In this document: piece after piece, positions 36,020-48,412 of the stretch
Position numbering within the stretch: the stretch's first letter is position 1
Layout of the letters: each line of letters opens with the position of its first letter
DNA from: Tillus elongatus
Lineage: Eukaryota > Arthropoda > Insecta > Coleoptera > Cleridae
Assembly (NCBI GenBank): GCA_964006375.1
Contig: OZ023269.1
Span: forward strand, 62,049,968-62,113,967
DNA: 64,000 nt
Reading direction: 5' to 3'
Notes under the pieces: generated by a model
What the model saw: the letters and a program-made list of their open reading frames with translations, nothing else
Database searches by the model: none
Told to the model about the DNA's origin: nothing
Translations under genes and position numbers: made by a program

Positions 36020-36579
36020 TGCCAGCGAGTGTTTTCCGCCACCTCTCTAGTTTTCAAGGGGGTGTTTTGTGAGTAGTCTCGACCTGGAGGGAAGGAGGTC
36101 TGGTGTCTAGCAACGTTAACAAGGGTAGGGTGGATACTGGATGCATAAATGTCAAGAAAGAAAAACAAGCGTGAAGTCTACGGTTGGTTACCTGTAATAG
36201 ACAACCTGAGTAACGTCTGTGCGAAATTAATTAAAAGTTGAAATGATTGGGTTATTTTTGTCACATGAAACAAATAACAAAATTTAAATTGATGTCAGAA
36301 CTGTCAAAAAAATTTCGTAAAAAAACATATGCCATTTTGAAACATCATTAGAAAACTAGTATGCAACGTTTCAGAAATCTACTAGCATTTGAAAATTGTT
36401 TCAGACTGCGTTCACCCAATTAAACAGTTTACGTTTGAGTTAGCTAACAGTTTAATAAATTATGTGTTCAGGTGAATGGTGTGTTTATTTACCTATCACT
36501 AATGTCAAGAGTAAAATAAACTTTAACTTCATTAAAAATGTTTATATCGATTAAATCCTAAGTATGCTGATACTGATCC

Positions 36580-37230
36580 TGAGTTTTAGTCATTTGCACT
36601 TCAGTTTCACTTTTAAAGATGATTCTCTCATAAGTTTGGTATTCGTCAACAATTTCTGCGGAATTTTCGTCATTACTGATATATTCCAGATGCCTCACTG
36701 ACTCAAAAATTAATGTAACGTATGTTGTTATTTATTAAGTCACCAGCTGTTTGATGAACAGTAGAGTTGTAAGCAGCAGTGACGTCAGGTAGTGTATTAA
36801 GCCACTTGTAGGAACAAACCAAGTTGAAATTTTTATATATATTCTCTTTCAAAATACGTATGACTCTATCCACCATAAGTGGAATAAGTGAAATATAATT
36901 ACTCACTATCAGTGATTAATGTTGTATTTTTCATTAATGCGTTAAATTTACAGTACTAACCCAAGATAAGATAGGATTTTAGACGGTGCTGTACTATTGG
37001 CTTAAATATCAGCCATAGCTTTAGTCACCTCTTCATCATTTTTAGATTTAAGAGGGCGTGTCCACACATACTTTCAAAAACAATTGATAACCACTAAATT
37101 GTACTTGTAAGCAGAGGTTTCTTTGTAGTCGTCTGTAATTCAGCTAAATCAATCTACCACAAATCGTTTAAACCCTTGATTATTGTACCTCTACGTTTAA
37201 AGCCTATTCTTGCAGGTTTATATAATTCAT
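36580..37230 (-). pseudogene. Polinton-type integrase remnant, copy 3
   Basis: As at 7950-8600. Left partner of 59348-59998. Confidence 0.65.
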
Positions 37231-37370
37231 CAATAATTTTTAGTGAATTTTCTTAGAAAAAATTCACTAATGAGGAGATCTCGACTTTTGAATTTTGAAA
37301 AAATTTCTTCAAATGAGCGCGATATAGGACCCCTAGAACGCATATCCGGGGTCAGTTTCAATTTTTATAT

Positions 37371-37489
<119 letters not shown>

Positions 37490-37499
37490 ACCGATAACT

Positions 37500-37975
37500 C
37501 AAAAAATAATAGGCCGATTTTGATAAAATTTGGCATGTACCTTTGTTTTGTAAATGGCTTGGATAAGTTCGTTAGCCAGGAAAATCGGACGAGGTTTTCC
37601 GGGAAAATTTTGAGTTTTCATTCGAAAAAAATTCTTATCTCAAAAAGTAATAAGCCGATTTTAATAAAATTTGGCATGTACCTTTCTTTTGTAAATGGCT
37701 TTGACAAGTTTGTTAGTCAAAAAATCGGACGAGGTTTTCCGGGAACATTTTGAGTTTTCTTTCGAAAAAATTTTTTATCTCAAAGAATAATAGGCCGATT
37801 TTGATAAAATTTGGCATGTACCTTCCTTTTGTAAATGACTTTGACAAGTTCGTTAATCAAAAAAATCAAACGAGGTTTTCCGGGAAAATTTTGAGTTTTA
37901 ATTTGAAAAAAATTTTTATCTTAAAAAATATGAAATCTATGATAACCAAATTTGGTAGGTAGCTTTACGATATAA
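37500..37975 (+). repeat. 141-bp tandem repeat, copy 3
   Basis: Three copies plus a degenerate fourth. An ATGAAATC variant near 37930 is shared with the right arm. Confidence 0.85.
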
Positions 37976-37997
37976 AAAGTAAACTATACACCAAAAT

Positions 37998-38276
37998 TTA
38001 GATTTCTATGTTACAAGAAAAAAAAGTTATAATAAATATTTGTGCCAGATCATTTCTATGAAAATTCACTACCATAACGCACTTGCTGCGTCCAGGCTTT
38101 TTAGTATCAGATGGTTCATATGCTATATCCAGCTGATTCAGTATCTCACTTAGATCTTTATTCTTTGGTATATCAATATCATCCAGCACATGGGAAGTTA
38201 TATCATTAGTTAAATTTTTCAATTTGTCTTCAAACTCACTTTTAAGAACAGCTAGCTCTGTTAGCTCAGTACAATA
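37998..38276 (-). pseudogene. ORF X1, copy 3
   Basis: As in copy 2. Confidence 0.45.
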
Positions 38277-38303
38277 ACACGGGAAAAACTGGGTTAAATA
38301 CGA

Positions 38304-38767
38304 AAAAACATATAATAAGCAAAACAACACCTAAAGTAGAAACATCTAATTTTAATAATAAACAAAATTTTGCAATAAATAAACAGAGTAGTATGGAAAC
38401 AAACCCCATAAAAATTAAAAATTCCAATACAACTAATAATTCTGAAGCAAAAATTGCCAATTTGAGAGAATTTAAAACAGCATCAGAGATAGAGACCAAA
38501 TCATGTTTTCTCATGAAACTAAAAAGCGACATCAAATATGAGAAAGGAAATTAAAGATTATATTAGGACTTGTGAATATTGCAACAGAGAAGGCACCCAA
38601 AGAATTAGTAAATTATAATAGTTCTCAATCTGCACATTATATGTTTAAGACTCTGAAAACGCTAGGTTATTAAATGCAGATATAGTAGCGGGGACCGTAT
38701 CAATTTGAAAAACGATGAGGGTTGCCGAAACTTGTCTACATTCAATATGTATGTATCACGCTGCTAA
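38304..38767 (+). pseudogene. ORF X2 with 176-bp internal deletion, copy 3
   Basis: The segment holding NADIVKYIK to the HEKVY region is missing: the sequence jumps from ATGCAGATATAG to TAGCGGGGACC at 38687. The right arm (57565-58204) retains it, so this deletion came after the arms split. Confidence 0.6.
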
Positions 38768-38922
38768 ATTTAATAAAAGAAATTTTATTAGTGGTATTAA
38801 AAATTGTATGATATTATTTGCTTAAATTGCAAACTTGTTACATAAATAAATAAAAACATTGTAAAAGTAAAATGTATTTATTAGTTTTATTTAAAAAAAC
38901 ATTTATTAATGTTCATCTCCAG

Positions 38923-39444
38923 TCACAAAAGTCGTTCCAAAATCAATCCACTCACGCCTTCTGCAAATTCCAATTCCGCAACTCTAAATTTCCTCGATGA
39001 ATTCCTGATAGATATTTTACTTTTACAGATATATTTGAGATATTTATTTTCCAATGAATTGTTACACTTAACACAAAAGTATATTAACATCTTTGTTATT
39101 ATTATACAGTTAGACATATGAGAGAACCAGTTGATATAAATATCAAAATGTACTTTGATGTCCACAGATGGAAATCAGTTAGTATGAGCCTTCATCAATC
39201 AGAAAGATAAGTTTATAACAAACCATATCAGTCTTGATTTTCGTAATGTTTCAACTAGGTGATCGTTGTGTAGAGGTGTTGTTGGTAAGCCAGACCATTT
39301 CATGCAGTCGTCGCTATCAAAATAGGTTCTCACTTCTCTCACATTTGGTGGTCGATGTTCTCTAAAATCAGGACCGTAGTTTTCATTCATATGACACATC
39401 ATGTTGATACAATCACAATCAACTTTCATGTTTACACCAACCAT
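38923..39444 (-). pseudogene. ORF X3, copy 3
   Basis: As in copies 1 and 2. Confidence 0.5.
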
Positions 39445-39635
39445 CTTTTACGTTTAGACTTTGACCGAGCTTACTAATGTTACATTGGCTGTTAAGTAGA
39501 TTTTATTGTTCCACTTCTTCCTCTTTCCACCAACCGCTCTCATTGGTTGTATTTTTCTGCTCGGTTGCTGTGGCAACTTTCAAAATCTATTATAATCATT
39601 TTAAGACTTCATAAATATATATCTCCATTGGTTCA

Positions 39636-40082
39636 TCAATTTCTGTAGTGATATTTTGCTGCTTCTGGTAAATATTTAAACAATGGCTTAGTAAAAGAGA
39701 AGTCTGAGGCGTACTGAGTGTAAGATAAAGCAAGGAACGGGGTGGAGCAGTACGGCCAAGTATACAGCACACAATTCAACGATATATTTATTGCAAAGTC
39801 TTCACCTTCAGATTGGCGTTCATCTATATAAGCGTGCTCTTTTATTTCCAACAGCAACTGTCTTAAGTCAGACTCGCTCACATCGCTAGTTCTTGTTTGA
39901 TGAGTTTGTTTGCGTCTCGTTTGTCGGTGGGGTTTCTGATGCGTAGTTAGTATACGCATAGAATATTTTTCAAGTATCATTTCTTTGATACTGGACGGAA
40001 ATGGGGGCATATTCCTTGGGGCGGGGTTCGTCCTTGATTCATTTCCAACAGAACATTTGATTTTGGCATGAAGATTAACCAC
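39636..40082 (-). CDS. ORF X4, hypothetical protein, copy 3
   Basis: 148 codons. One Ala-to-Thr change (RILTTHQ) is not seen in any other copy, including the right arm. Confidence 0.35.
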   Translation of the reverse strand: MVNLHAKIKCSVGNESRTNPAPRNMPPFPSSIKEMILEKYSMRILTTHQKPHRQTRRKQTHQTRTSDVSESDLRQLLLEIKEHAYIDERQSEGEDFAINISLNCVLYTWPYCSTPFLALSYTQYASDFSFTKPLFKYLPEAAKYHYRN

Positions 40083-41036
40083 CCTCTAGGTCGGGGATAC
40101 CGCGCATAACAATGAATTAAATGAATTATAGAGAAATGAAGGAGGTAAGTGTTATATAAAGAAGCAGATTTGTGTTTTAAATCACTTTCAACATTCCTAT
40201 CGAAAACTTCGGACGTTCTACAAATTTAAAACATTTAAACAGAGTTGTTCAAAAACAAATGTTTCCGAAAAGTCCATGGTAATGTTGATTCACAAGAACA
40301 TAGGTTAAGATCTTGTCGTACAGTATACAGGACAAACGTCGGAACGATAGTTTCGGTCCGTTTTTCTTCTTCTGTGGTCCTTATATTTATTTTTCGGTTA
40401 TTGCTTACGTAACCTTACCCCTGTAGTCATGTTTCGGATTTTGTGTTGCCCTTTAAATGGGTGTCTATTGCTATGACGGGCCGCACCGAAATCGACTACG
40501 TAGTTGTTACGCGGCGCTGTTGACGTAGGTCACTCTCAACTAATCCGGCCGAGTCATTCGTGCCGGCCAACATCTATCTATAAAGGCGTATGACCACACC
40601 ACTTCCAGAGGTGGCACGGCAGTGTGTGCTTAAACAAATATTGACCACCTTCTTTTCAGTTCGTAGTTAAGCGTAGTTCACAGTGCAGCCGCCGCCAAGT
40701 CAGCGCCCAGGTGAGACTCCACCTACTTTGTTGTCCCTAAAACATCCTATAGGCGGCACCCGTATACATGCGAGATACTTTACCATCAGCTGGACCACGT
40801 AAAAATGAATCAATCGTCATGAATAAGCAAACAAAGAGCCTGGCAGTTATTGAGTTGCAGTTATAAAACGCGGTGATACAGCTGTGTACTTTGACTCATA
40901 TGGAAACTTGAAGCCACCAATTGAACTGTTGTGTTATCTTAAAAACCCTACTATATTGTATAATCATGATGTATACCAAAAGTATAATACTTATAATTGT
41001 GGTCACTTATGTTTAAAATGTTTAAATAAAAGACTT
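40083..41036 (+). promoter_or_regulatory. Promoter-like stretch, copy 3
   Basis: TATAAAGG at 40579-40586. The 23-bp segment is present, as in copy 2. Confidence 0.3.
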
Positions 41037-41048
41037 ACACACTAGTGT

Positions 41049-42492
41049 AAGTAGTGAGGAAGGGAGTTGCGACCCTCTGACAGCTGCGTCGTGTGATAGG
41101 GAGGACCTGGTGACTTAATCCTCGGATCCTTCATTGGATCTACACTGCGATCGTCAGGCCGAGATTCCTCTATGGGGCGTTGGTCTGGTGGTGTGATGTG
41201 AACCAAACTACCAGCAGGAAGCTGGCCAAACTCCAAAGGCTGGCAATCCTGGGTATCACAGGCGCTATGAAGACGACACCCTCAGCTGCGCTAGATGTCC
41301 TGTTGATGCTGCCACCGCTTCCCATCTGTATCAGAAGGGAGGCTATGGTGTCGCGTCTTAGAATCCGGGACTCGGGTAACTGGTGTGGAGAGGGAGCAGT
41401 AATAGGGCATGCAAGAGTCGCCAAGGAGGTGGAAAAGGAAATTCCGATTTCCGCCATAAAGGTGAGGGATGCCGAGGACGATATTAGGTTGACTAGGCCA
41501 TACACCCTCAGGATCCCCAGTAGAGATCAGTGGAGGGAAAATGAGGTTGCATTCCAGCCCGCAAGCCTGTTTCACCGACGGATCACGGCTGGAGGACCAA
41601 CAATCCTCCGGGGCAGGAATATACATCGTGGGCCTGGGGTGAGCGAGAGCTATGCTCTTGGGGCATACACCACGGCATTCGAAACAGAGGCGTACGCTAT
41701 CCTGTCTGTGGCCAATAGACAGGATGTGAAGATGAGTCCCGAGAAATGCGTGTACATCTGCTCGGATAGCCAGGCGGTCCTCAGGGCAGTCTGCGCGGCC
41801 AGAATCAGGTCACCACTGGTTCAGGAGTGCGCTGACGCCCTCAGAGGACTAGCCAGGACAAAGGAGGTGCAACTGGTGTGGGTTCCGGGACACTGTAGCG
41901 TAGCGGGGAATGAGGTGGCGAATAATCTCGCAAGACTCGGTTTCCGGCGGCCGTTCTGTGGCCCGGAGCCTGCGATAGGCATAAGTAGGAAGACAGTCTC
42001 TGTCGGCTTAGACAGGTGGACCGAGGAAGCAATGGAGAGGCACTGGGGGTAGGTGACTGCAGGCAGGCGAGTGACTTTGTAGAAGGGCCGGACAGAGATA
42101 AAGCTGTCTGGCTACTCGGAAGGAGTCGACCTACGCTTCGCCGCATCCTTGGGGTGCTGACAGGCCACTGCGCCCTTAGAAGACACCTCACATTGATAGG
42201 CGTAGAGAGGGATCCCATTTGCCAGGAATGCGGCGAGGATAAAGAAACGTCCTAGCACTACCTGTGTGAGTGCGAGCCTTTGGGAGTCTTCGCGCAGAAT
42301 TGTTCGGATCGAGGACTCTGCAGAGGAATCAGGTAAGTACCGTCCAATTGAAGACCGTCACGGCCTTCATCTCGAGGTCGAGGCGGTTTGGCGACAGAAC
42401 CGAGGAAGAGTAGAGCATGGTTGCTGGGTTGCTGGGGTTGGCAAAAAGGGCCCTTGCTTGACGTTGGCCTCCCTACCACTGCTACTACTACT
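41049..42492 (+). mobile_element. LINE-C, copy 3
   Basis: RNase H frame 41114-42052; knuckle frame 42016-42255, ended by a TAG (42253-42255) private to this copy. Both target-site duplications are perfect (41037-41048, 42493-42504). Confidence 0.85.
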
Positions 42493-42504
42493 ACACACTA
42501 GTGT

Positions 42505-42663
42505 GTAATGGCGACAAATGTAAAGACCTGGTGTTCTTCACCTGGCTGTAAAATAAAATCAATAATAGAACGGGGTCAGTAATAAATGCTTATTTGCAAA
42601 ATTGTGGATTCCACAGCACCAGGGACGTGGTGTGGGGAGACGAGGAACTGTCGAACTGCGCGA
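42505..42663 (+). repeat. Tail repeat with second block deleted, copy 3
   Basis: Only the first ~93-bp block remains. About 100 bp are lost at 42656, and the same lesion is present in the right arm (near 53676). Confidence 0.75.
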
Positions 42664-42970
42664 ATTTGAGACAGATGTAATCAGGTAGAATAGGGAGGCT
42701 CCGTCTGATTTTTCATATGAAATGCCCTTGCTTTTATATGATGCTGATACCCCATCTCAATGCTATAGACGCGAGTTAACTTTCTTGTTAACACACTTGA
42801 ATTTTTAAAAGAATTTATTGATTATAGTTGCATAAAATACTTATGAATAATAATAAAAAAATGATAAATATAAATTATGACAAATTTAAAGAGACTCAAG
42901 CAATAACAATGTAGGAATTTCCGTCCGTGGTCTGGTAACTTCCATATATAGTCTCTGGTGGGGCGTGGAC
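42664..42970 (+). repeat. Macrosatellite unit, truncated copy 4
   Basis: The first 307 bp of the unit are repeated and then the sequence switches abruptly to unrelated Polinton-like DNA at 42971. The break falls inside the errantivirus LTR. The same break appears at 53362 on the right arm, so this junction predates or accompanies palindrome formation. Confidence 0.93.
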
Positions 42971-43103
42971 ATGCCTTGATTACTCGTAAAACGTTCTTTA
43001 AGTTTAATGTCTGGGCCTCAAATCTGATAGCCAGGTACGTGCAGCTCAACAGGTAATTTTTTGATGACTGTGTCAGCAAGAGCTACACCTTGACACACCA
43101 ACA
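42971..43103 (-). pseudogene. Polinton PLA2-like domain fragment, left core arm
   Basis: Minus-strand fragment with KLPVELHVPGYQI, a stop, then GPDIKLKERF. This corresponds to the LPFELHxPGYxxxGPGTKLxERL block of the parvovirus-VP1-like phospholipase A2 proteins encoded by Polintons and some densoviruses. Only the N-terminal block before the His-Asp active site is present. It is cut at the LTR junction (42970). Polinton origin is likely given the neighbouring ATPase. Confidence 0.6.
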
Positions 43104-43274
43104 TTTTTACTGTTAAAAAGGTATGATATATCTGCGTAATTATATAGGATGTAGCAGTCGTACAAAGTTTTATTTCAGTTAACGATGCGTATTGTAAAAC
43201 ACGCAAAAGCCCTCAGTCACAAACATACATCATGACCCAAAACAGCAAAGACATGGAGTTCTTTTACCAAGTTT

Positions 43275-43919
43275 CAGTTTCAGTTAGAAGTTTGATATGT
43301 GGTCCAAGTGGTTATGGTTAACAAATATTATGTTAAATTTGTTGTTTGCCCCATCGGCTTAAAATTTGTGAAACGTATACGTATACTCAAAGCCTTTATA
43401 TATGAGCCTAAATATAGCATGTTAAAGGAGGTGTTGTGTGATACAAAAGGTGTTGGATACTATCTATACAGTGAAAGCGAAGAGATATTAAATCCAGCAC
43501 ATGAAAAGAGCAATTAAATTTTTATATTAGATGATATAGCCTGTGATAAGTAAGATAAAATAAAATCGTATATTTGTATGTGTAGATATTAAGACATTGA
43601 CAGTTTCTACTTGTGTCCGAAATAGTTGGTGCGTGATAATGCTGACATCATAGTTTTATTTAAACAAGATGAAATTACTACATACAGACTGGAGATCACT
43701 TCTCTGGCCTCACTGTGAAGCCAGTAGTATGGTAGAGTTTCACTAAGTAAGGACAACAACGATCAATGAATTGAATATGAAATTAGTCTTGTGTATGATG
43801 ATCATGTAACTCCCGATATAAGTTTTGAAAAGTTCAAACTTCTTTGTGGTGGATTTCGGCAAAACACTCATATTATGGTGGCTGTTGTTAAAGATACTGA
43901 TTTAACACAAGGGGTTTAA
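43275..43919 (+). pseudogene. Polinton packaging ATPase remnant, left core arm
   Basis: FtsK/HerA-type (A32-like) DNA-packaging ATPase. The Walker A beginning GPSGYG (43301-43318) is followed immediately by a TAA through a frameshift. The +1 frame continues with GLKFVKRIRI, YEPKYSML and KGVGYYLYSESEEI. The Walker B stretch FILDDIACDK is at about 43517-43549. A region like DNADIIVLFKQDE (~43635-43670) and YDDHVTPDISFEKFKLLC (~43795-43850) match the end of Polinton ATPases. At least three frameshifts/stops are shared with the right arm. Divergent to the PLA2-like fragment. Confidence 0.75.
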
Positions 43920-44029
43920 TCACTTCATATATCTCGGTTAACTGAACAACGTAGATATTCAGTTGTACGGTTCACGAACGAATGTTAAGTTCATATCTTA
44001 TTGGTGTCAAATACTATGTTGATATATAA

Positions 44030-45720
44030 TTCGCAGAGAAACATTCACGTGATACAACAACATATAGTGTTATTTATTTCCGAGTTATCGGGCCCTGAAC
44101 GGCAACGCAACACATCCTCATTTTCCAGAAACGCGCACGGTGTGGGCAGCTGCAACTCAAATTGCAGTGTGAAAATGAATCAAGCAACTATGTCACTTCA
44201 TTTTATAAGATATCTCAGCAATGGGGAAATCAGAATTTATACCTTCTCAACCTCTGACAACGAGAACATAAAAGAGAAACATCGCAACAGCATTATCGAA
44301 TTTTCCACATTCCGCCCAAAAAAAGGTATAACTAAAAATATAGTCCTCAAAGCAGCACCCGACCCCAAGCAGACGAAGTTGCATGCCTAAGGCCAAGCGG
44401 CTTATAGTATCATGCATAAAACTCAAAGGCAAGAACGGAACCTCGCAATCGTTTTTAGTGGCCACCAGAAGAACCCCAAACCTCAATGAATTAAGGAAGG
44501 TAAAAGACCTTCACAGCATTAGAATAAAATGGGAACCCCTAATGAAGAAACAACAAGTCACGTAATTGTCAAAAATGTTGGCCATGGATCAAGCCAATGC
44601 AAACCTAAATCAAGATGCGCAAATGCATCAAGAACCACCACACCGAAGACTGCAAGAAGTTGATATGGAAGTTCAGTGTTGTAACTTCCCGTGTCTTCAT
44701 GCAGATAACTACCGCGAGTGCCCAGTTTACACCAAGTATATGGATCAGTTGGTGAAAACAGATCAATATAACACACAAAACCATCTCACACATTTCCCAA
44801 GTCAAACACATAACTCACACATAATCTGATACATCTGTCCAACCTAAGACAAATGCTCCAACATCCCACTTGTGGTAATTTGGCACATTAATCAACGAAC
44901 CAAAAATCCTCAGTAACATATGTGACCTGAGCCAAATTCTCATTATGTTCCTGTGACATTACCATGTCAAACTTAGGAAAACTAAGTATTATCCATCAAG
45001 TCGCTTAAATGTATCCTTAAAAACAGGAAAATTTAATCTTGGAATGCCTGTGACATTGAGAACAAATTCAACGAACACAAAATCTTAACAAAAAAAAATT
45101 CAACCAGATATAATCTGCATACAGGAAACACACCTAACACGAAGAACACCAAAACTCCGATACAACGATAACAATAATCGCCGTAACACCCCATATGTAA
45201 TGTAAACAGCATCATCCGGTAGAAAAAATTAACACCATCACAAACGTCTTGTTCGAAACACGCACCATAAAAAAACATAACACAACAGTAATCAATCGTT
45301 ACAACAAAAACGTACCCCCACTTAACATTGACGAGAGAATAACATTACGATCTAAACTCACAAAACAAAACACTCATAATAGAGCACTTTAATCCCAAAC
45401 ACAAATTAGAACTGTGTCTATAACGAAGGTAAAGGCCTTAAATTAAACAACTGCATTTTACACAATTCATACACATTCCACTATCCAAATAATTAATTCT
45501 TTGCTTACTCAGACAACACATCTTCAACACTAGACGGCTGCATCTCAAATAATGTAAATATAGGAGACGTAAAACGCTGAATTAACTAGACTCAGATCAC
45601 CTGCCCATCCTTGTAGAAACCAACACGCAAAATCACACAGCCGCACCCATACAAAAAACACAATTTAAAACTAACAGGAAATAGTATAAAAAAATCATAA
45701 TAAACCCGTACACACAACAC
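44030..45720 (+). mobile_element. LINE-B (Jockey-like), longer copy, left core arm
   Basis: Plus-strand element. The ORF1 region is 44030-44760 (FSTFRPKKGITKNIVLKAAP, LNELRKVKDLHSIRIKWEP, then broken CCHC knuckles with HHTEDCK and ADNYRECPVYTKYMDQ). The start of the ORF2 endonuclease is at ~45020-45250, and its end is near 45490-45620, including a DSDHLPILVE-type motif. Many stops are present. It is a diverged relative of the unit's 5560-6480 fragment. Confidence 0.7.
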
Positions 45721-46109
45721 GGGACATAGATGGCAATATCCGCATTCCCCACGTCATACACGACAGCTACAAAGATGCATCACACAAAATACATCCAAAA
45801 ACTGACGAACTCTAATTCGCACCGGAAACCTGATTACACAAAAACCACAAAAACGAACACAATTCTTTCGGGAGAGGCTGGAATGTCGATACAATAGAGA
45901 TGTGTGTATTTATTTACCTTTGATTGACTCGTCGTACACAAGGTCTGCGAATATGTGTAGTTTTCTTAACATCGTAACCCAATTAATCTAGATACTGCAT
46001 CTGCTCCCAAGATAGAATCGTCATCGCTGCAGGTACCGAAGATACTGAAGCTGGAGCGGCTTGATTACTAGTATTTATAATCAACATAATATGGTGGTCT
46101 GTGTCTCAA
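45721..46109. other. Core arm, nothing recognised, left
   Basis: A/T-rich sequence with no convincing ORF or repeat apart from the mirrored copy at 50224-50611. Confidence 0.5.
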
Positions 46110-46382
46110 TTACAATATCATAATGTTCTCCTCACATTGAAACGTCACACGTACTGAATTATGATCGATAATGTTTACATTTATATGCGGAATAATGCGC
46201 GTCGTAAGATACATAAAAACCTTACTATATGGTTTTTTATCAACTGCATAACCTGGATCTACCATAGGTGTAAGCTCATAAACTGTATGCGTAGGGTTGC
46301 CGTCCAGTCATCTAAGTGTTTTAAATGTTAGTATAGCACAAACTATCAAAGTGATAAGAACTCTACTGAACACCGCACGCAT
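46110..46382 (-). pseudogene. ORF X5, left core arm
   Basis: A 90-codon frame from a clear ATG, interrupted by a single TGA at codon 25. It begins with a hydrophobic segment (VLITLIVCAIL) resembling a signal peptide or membrane anchor. The rest reads YELTPMVDPGYAVDKKP and TTRIIPHINVNIIDHNSVRV. No family is recognised. Confidence 0.35.
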
Positions 46383-46529
46383 TTAAATATTACATGTCCG
46401 GGTGTTTACACTACGCCCAAAACAAAGTGCTGACAGATATCAGTAAACTCAACAGTGGCTCCTCCTCTTAAAAACGTTTCATCATCCTGGTAGCCCTATG
46501 CCAAAATATGATTTATAGTCCACAAACGA

Positions 46530-47440
46530 CAAAATGTAAAAGACGTGAGAACCTATTTCGATAACGCGACTGCATGAAATAGTCTGGCTTACCAAGAACA
46601 CCTCTACACAACGATTGCCTAGTTGAAACTTCTACTTACAACATGACCAAGATCAAGGCTGATATTGTTCGTTATAAACTTATGTTTCTGTTTGATAATG
46701 GTCCCACGGTGAGACACCTTACTGCTAAAGGCTCCTACTAAGTGATTCTCATCTGTGCAGATCAAAGTACTTTTCGATATTTATATCAACTGGTTCTCTT
46801 ATATGTCTAACTGTATTTATGTTAATATTCTTTTGTGTAAACTGTAGCAGTTCATTGGAAAATAATTATCTCAAATATATCTGTTAATAAATTTATATAA
46901 AGGAAATGGTTTGCTTTTTATTTTAGTGGTTAAGACCCCTTCATTGTGACAAGATGTCAGCAAAGAAGATCATATGAGGTATTGTGAGTCGTGCTCGTTA
47001 CATGCGAAAAGCAGTGTTCTATGGACATCTGCGCAGTGAAGCCACAAATTAAAGGTATGTGAATCGTGGGAAGTTGAAAAAGTGCCTATGCTAAATCAAG
47101 CTTTCAAAATAGAATGACTACTTATCATATTAGTCCGAAAGGCAGTAACATAGAAGAACTCCGTGGACACAATGAAAAATGTATTGTTTCAGCTCATTGT
47201 AGCTGTTTCTGCTAAACATAATGCAATTAAAATCACTTGGCATTGTTTGGTTTGTATATGTTTCAAAATAAAGAAAGAAGATAAATTAAATCATTCAATA
47301 ATAAAAACAAAAATGTTACAGTGTCAAATAATTATGCAAATACCTCTCAGGAATTCATCGAGGAAATTTAGAGTTGCAGAATTACAGTTTGCCGAAGGCG
47401 TGAGTGGTTGGATGTTGGAACGTCTTTTATGGCTGTAGGT
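46530..47440 (+). pseudogene. Diverged X3 relative with insertion, left core/spacer
   Basis: Plus-strand match to unit ORF X3: NVRTYFD (~46550), FDIYINWFSYMSN (~46770-46810), FCVNCSSSLENNYLKYIC (~46832-46890), then a ~430-bp unrelated insertion, then NSSRKFRVAELQFAEGVSG (~47350-47410). The last part lies in the spacer. Motifs survive although the DNA is clearly diverged from the unit copies. Confidence 0.6.
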
Positions 47441-47479
47441 ATTTTAAAATAAACTGTAGTAAATAAAAAAAGTTTTACT

Positions 47480-47965
47480 TTTACAACGGCTGTTTTATTT
47501 AGGTGACAAGTTTACAATTTAAGCAAATTATAGCATACAATTTCTAATACCACAAAAACATTTTCTTTTATAAAATTTAACAGAGTGATACATACATATT
47601 GGAGTGTCTGCCACCAGCTTCGGCAACCTTCATCGTTTTTCAAATTGATAACATCCTCGCTGTAACCACATTTCAATAACACCTCTTTAATATAACTTTT
47701 TATGATAACACCTTTTACGTAACCTCTATCTACCCGCTCTTCGATAATATGTTTTTTCTATTATGTTGGGTGATTCTTCTAAAGTAACGGTACCACAATC
47801 ATAATCCATACACTGCTGTGTTCCTTAGAGAAACTTGATTTGTTTAACTATATCTGCACTCAATAAACCTAACGTTTTCGGTGTCTTGAACATATAATGT
47901 GCAGATTGATAACCATTATAAATTACTATTTCCCTGGATGCCTACTCTCTCACACAGAAGCCTAA
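47480..47965 (-). pseudogene. Diverged X2 relative, spacer
   Basis: Minus-strand match to X2: SAHYMFKTPKTLGLLSADIVKQIKF, then QQCMDYDCGTVTLEESPNIIE in adjoining frames. It is convergent with the X3 relative, as in the unit. It helps define the ancestral protein because changes differ from those in the unit. Confidence 0.6.
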
Positions 47966-48095
47966 ACATTCCGTGTGATCGAGAAAGTTGTTAGTATTTT
48001 TTATTTCCAATTTGATATCCACTGGAGCTGGCTTTATGGAATCGCTGTACCTGGAGCAATCAAATACAAACATGGTATATTTTGTATAGGGTGGT

Positions 48096-48412
48096 CTTCA
48101 ATTGGATGGTATTTACCTGATTCCTCTGCAGAGTCCTCGATCCGAACCATTCTGCTCGCATTCGCACAGGTAGTGGTAGGACGTTTACTCATCCTCGCCG
48201 CATTCCTGGCAAATGGGATCCCTCTCTACGCCTATCAATGTGAGGTGTCTACTAAGGGCGCAGTGGCCTGTGAGCACCTCAAGGATGCGGCGAAGCGTAG
48301 GTCGACTCCTTCCGAGTAGCCAGACAGTTTTATCACTGTCCGGCCCCTCCACGAAGTCCCTCGCCACCTTGCAGCCACCAACCGCCCCCCAGTGCCTCTT
48401 CATTTCTTCCTA
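48096..48412 (-). mobile_element. LINE-C fragment, spacer
   Basis: Minus-strand piece of LINE-C around the CCHC knuckle (LTGHCALSRHLTLIG, CQECGED). It lacks RNase H and is more diverged than the unit copies (e.g. ILEVLTGH). Confidence 0.8.

Noticed and set aside
43018..43206. 62-codon minus-strand frame as an independent small gene
   Set aside because: Its end is the PLA2-like block (KLPVELHVPGYQ) of a Polinton; the upstream part shows no support as a separate gene.
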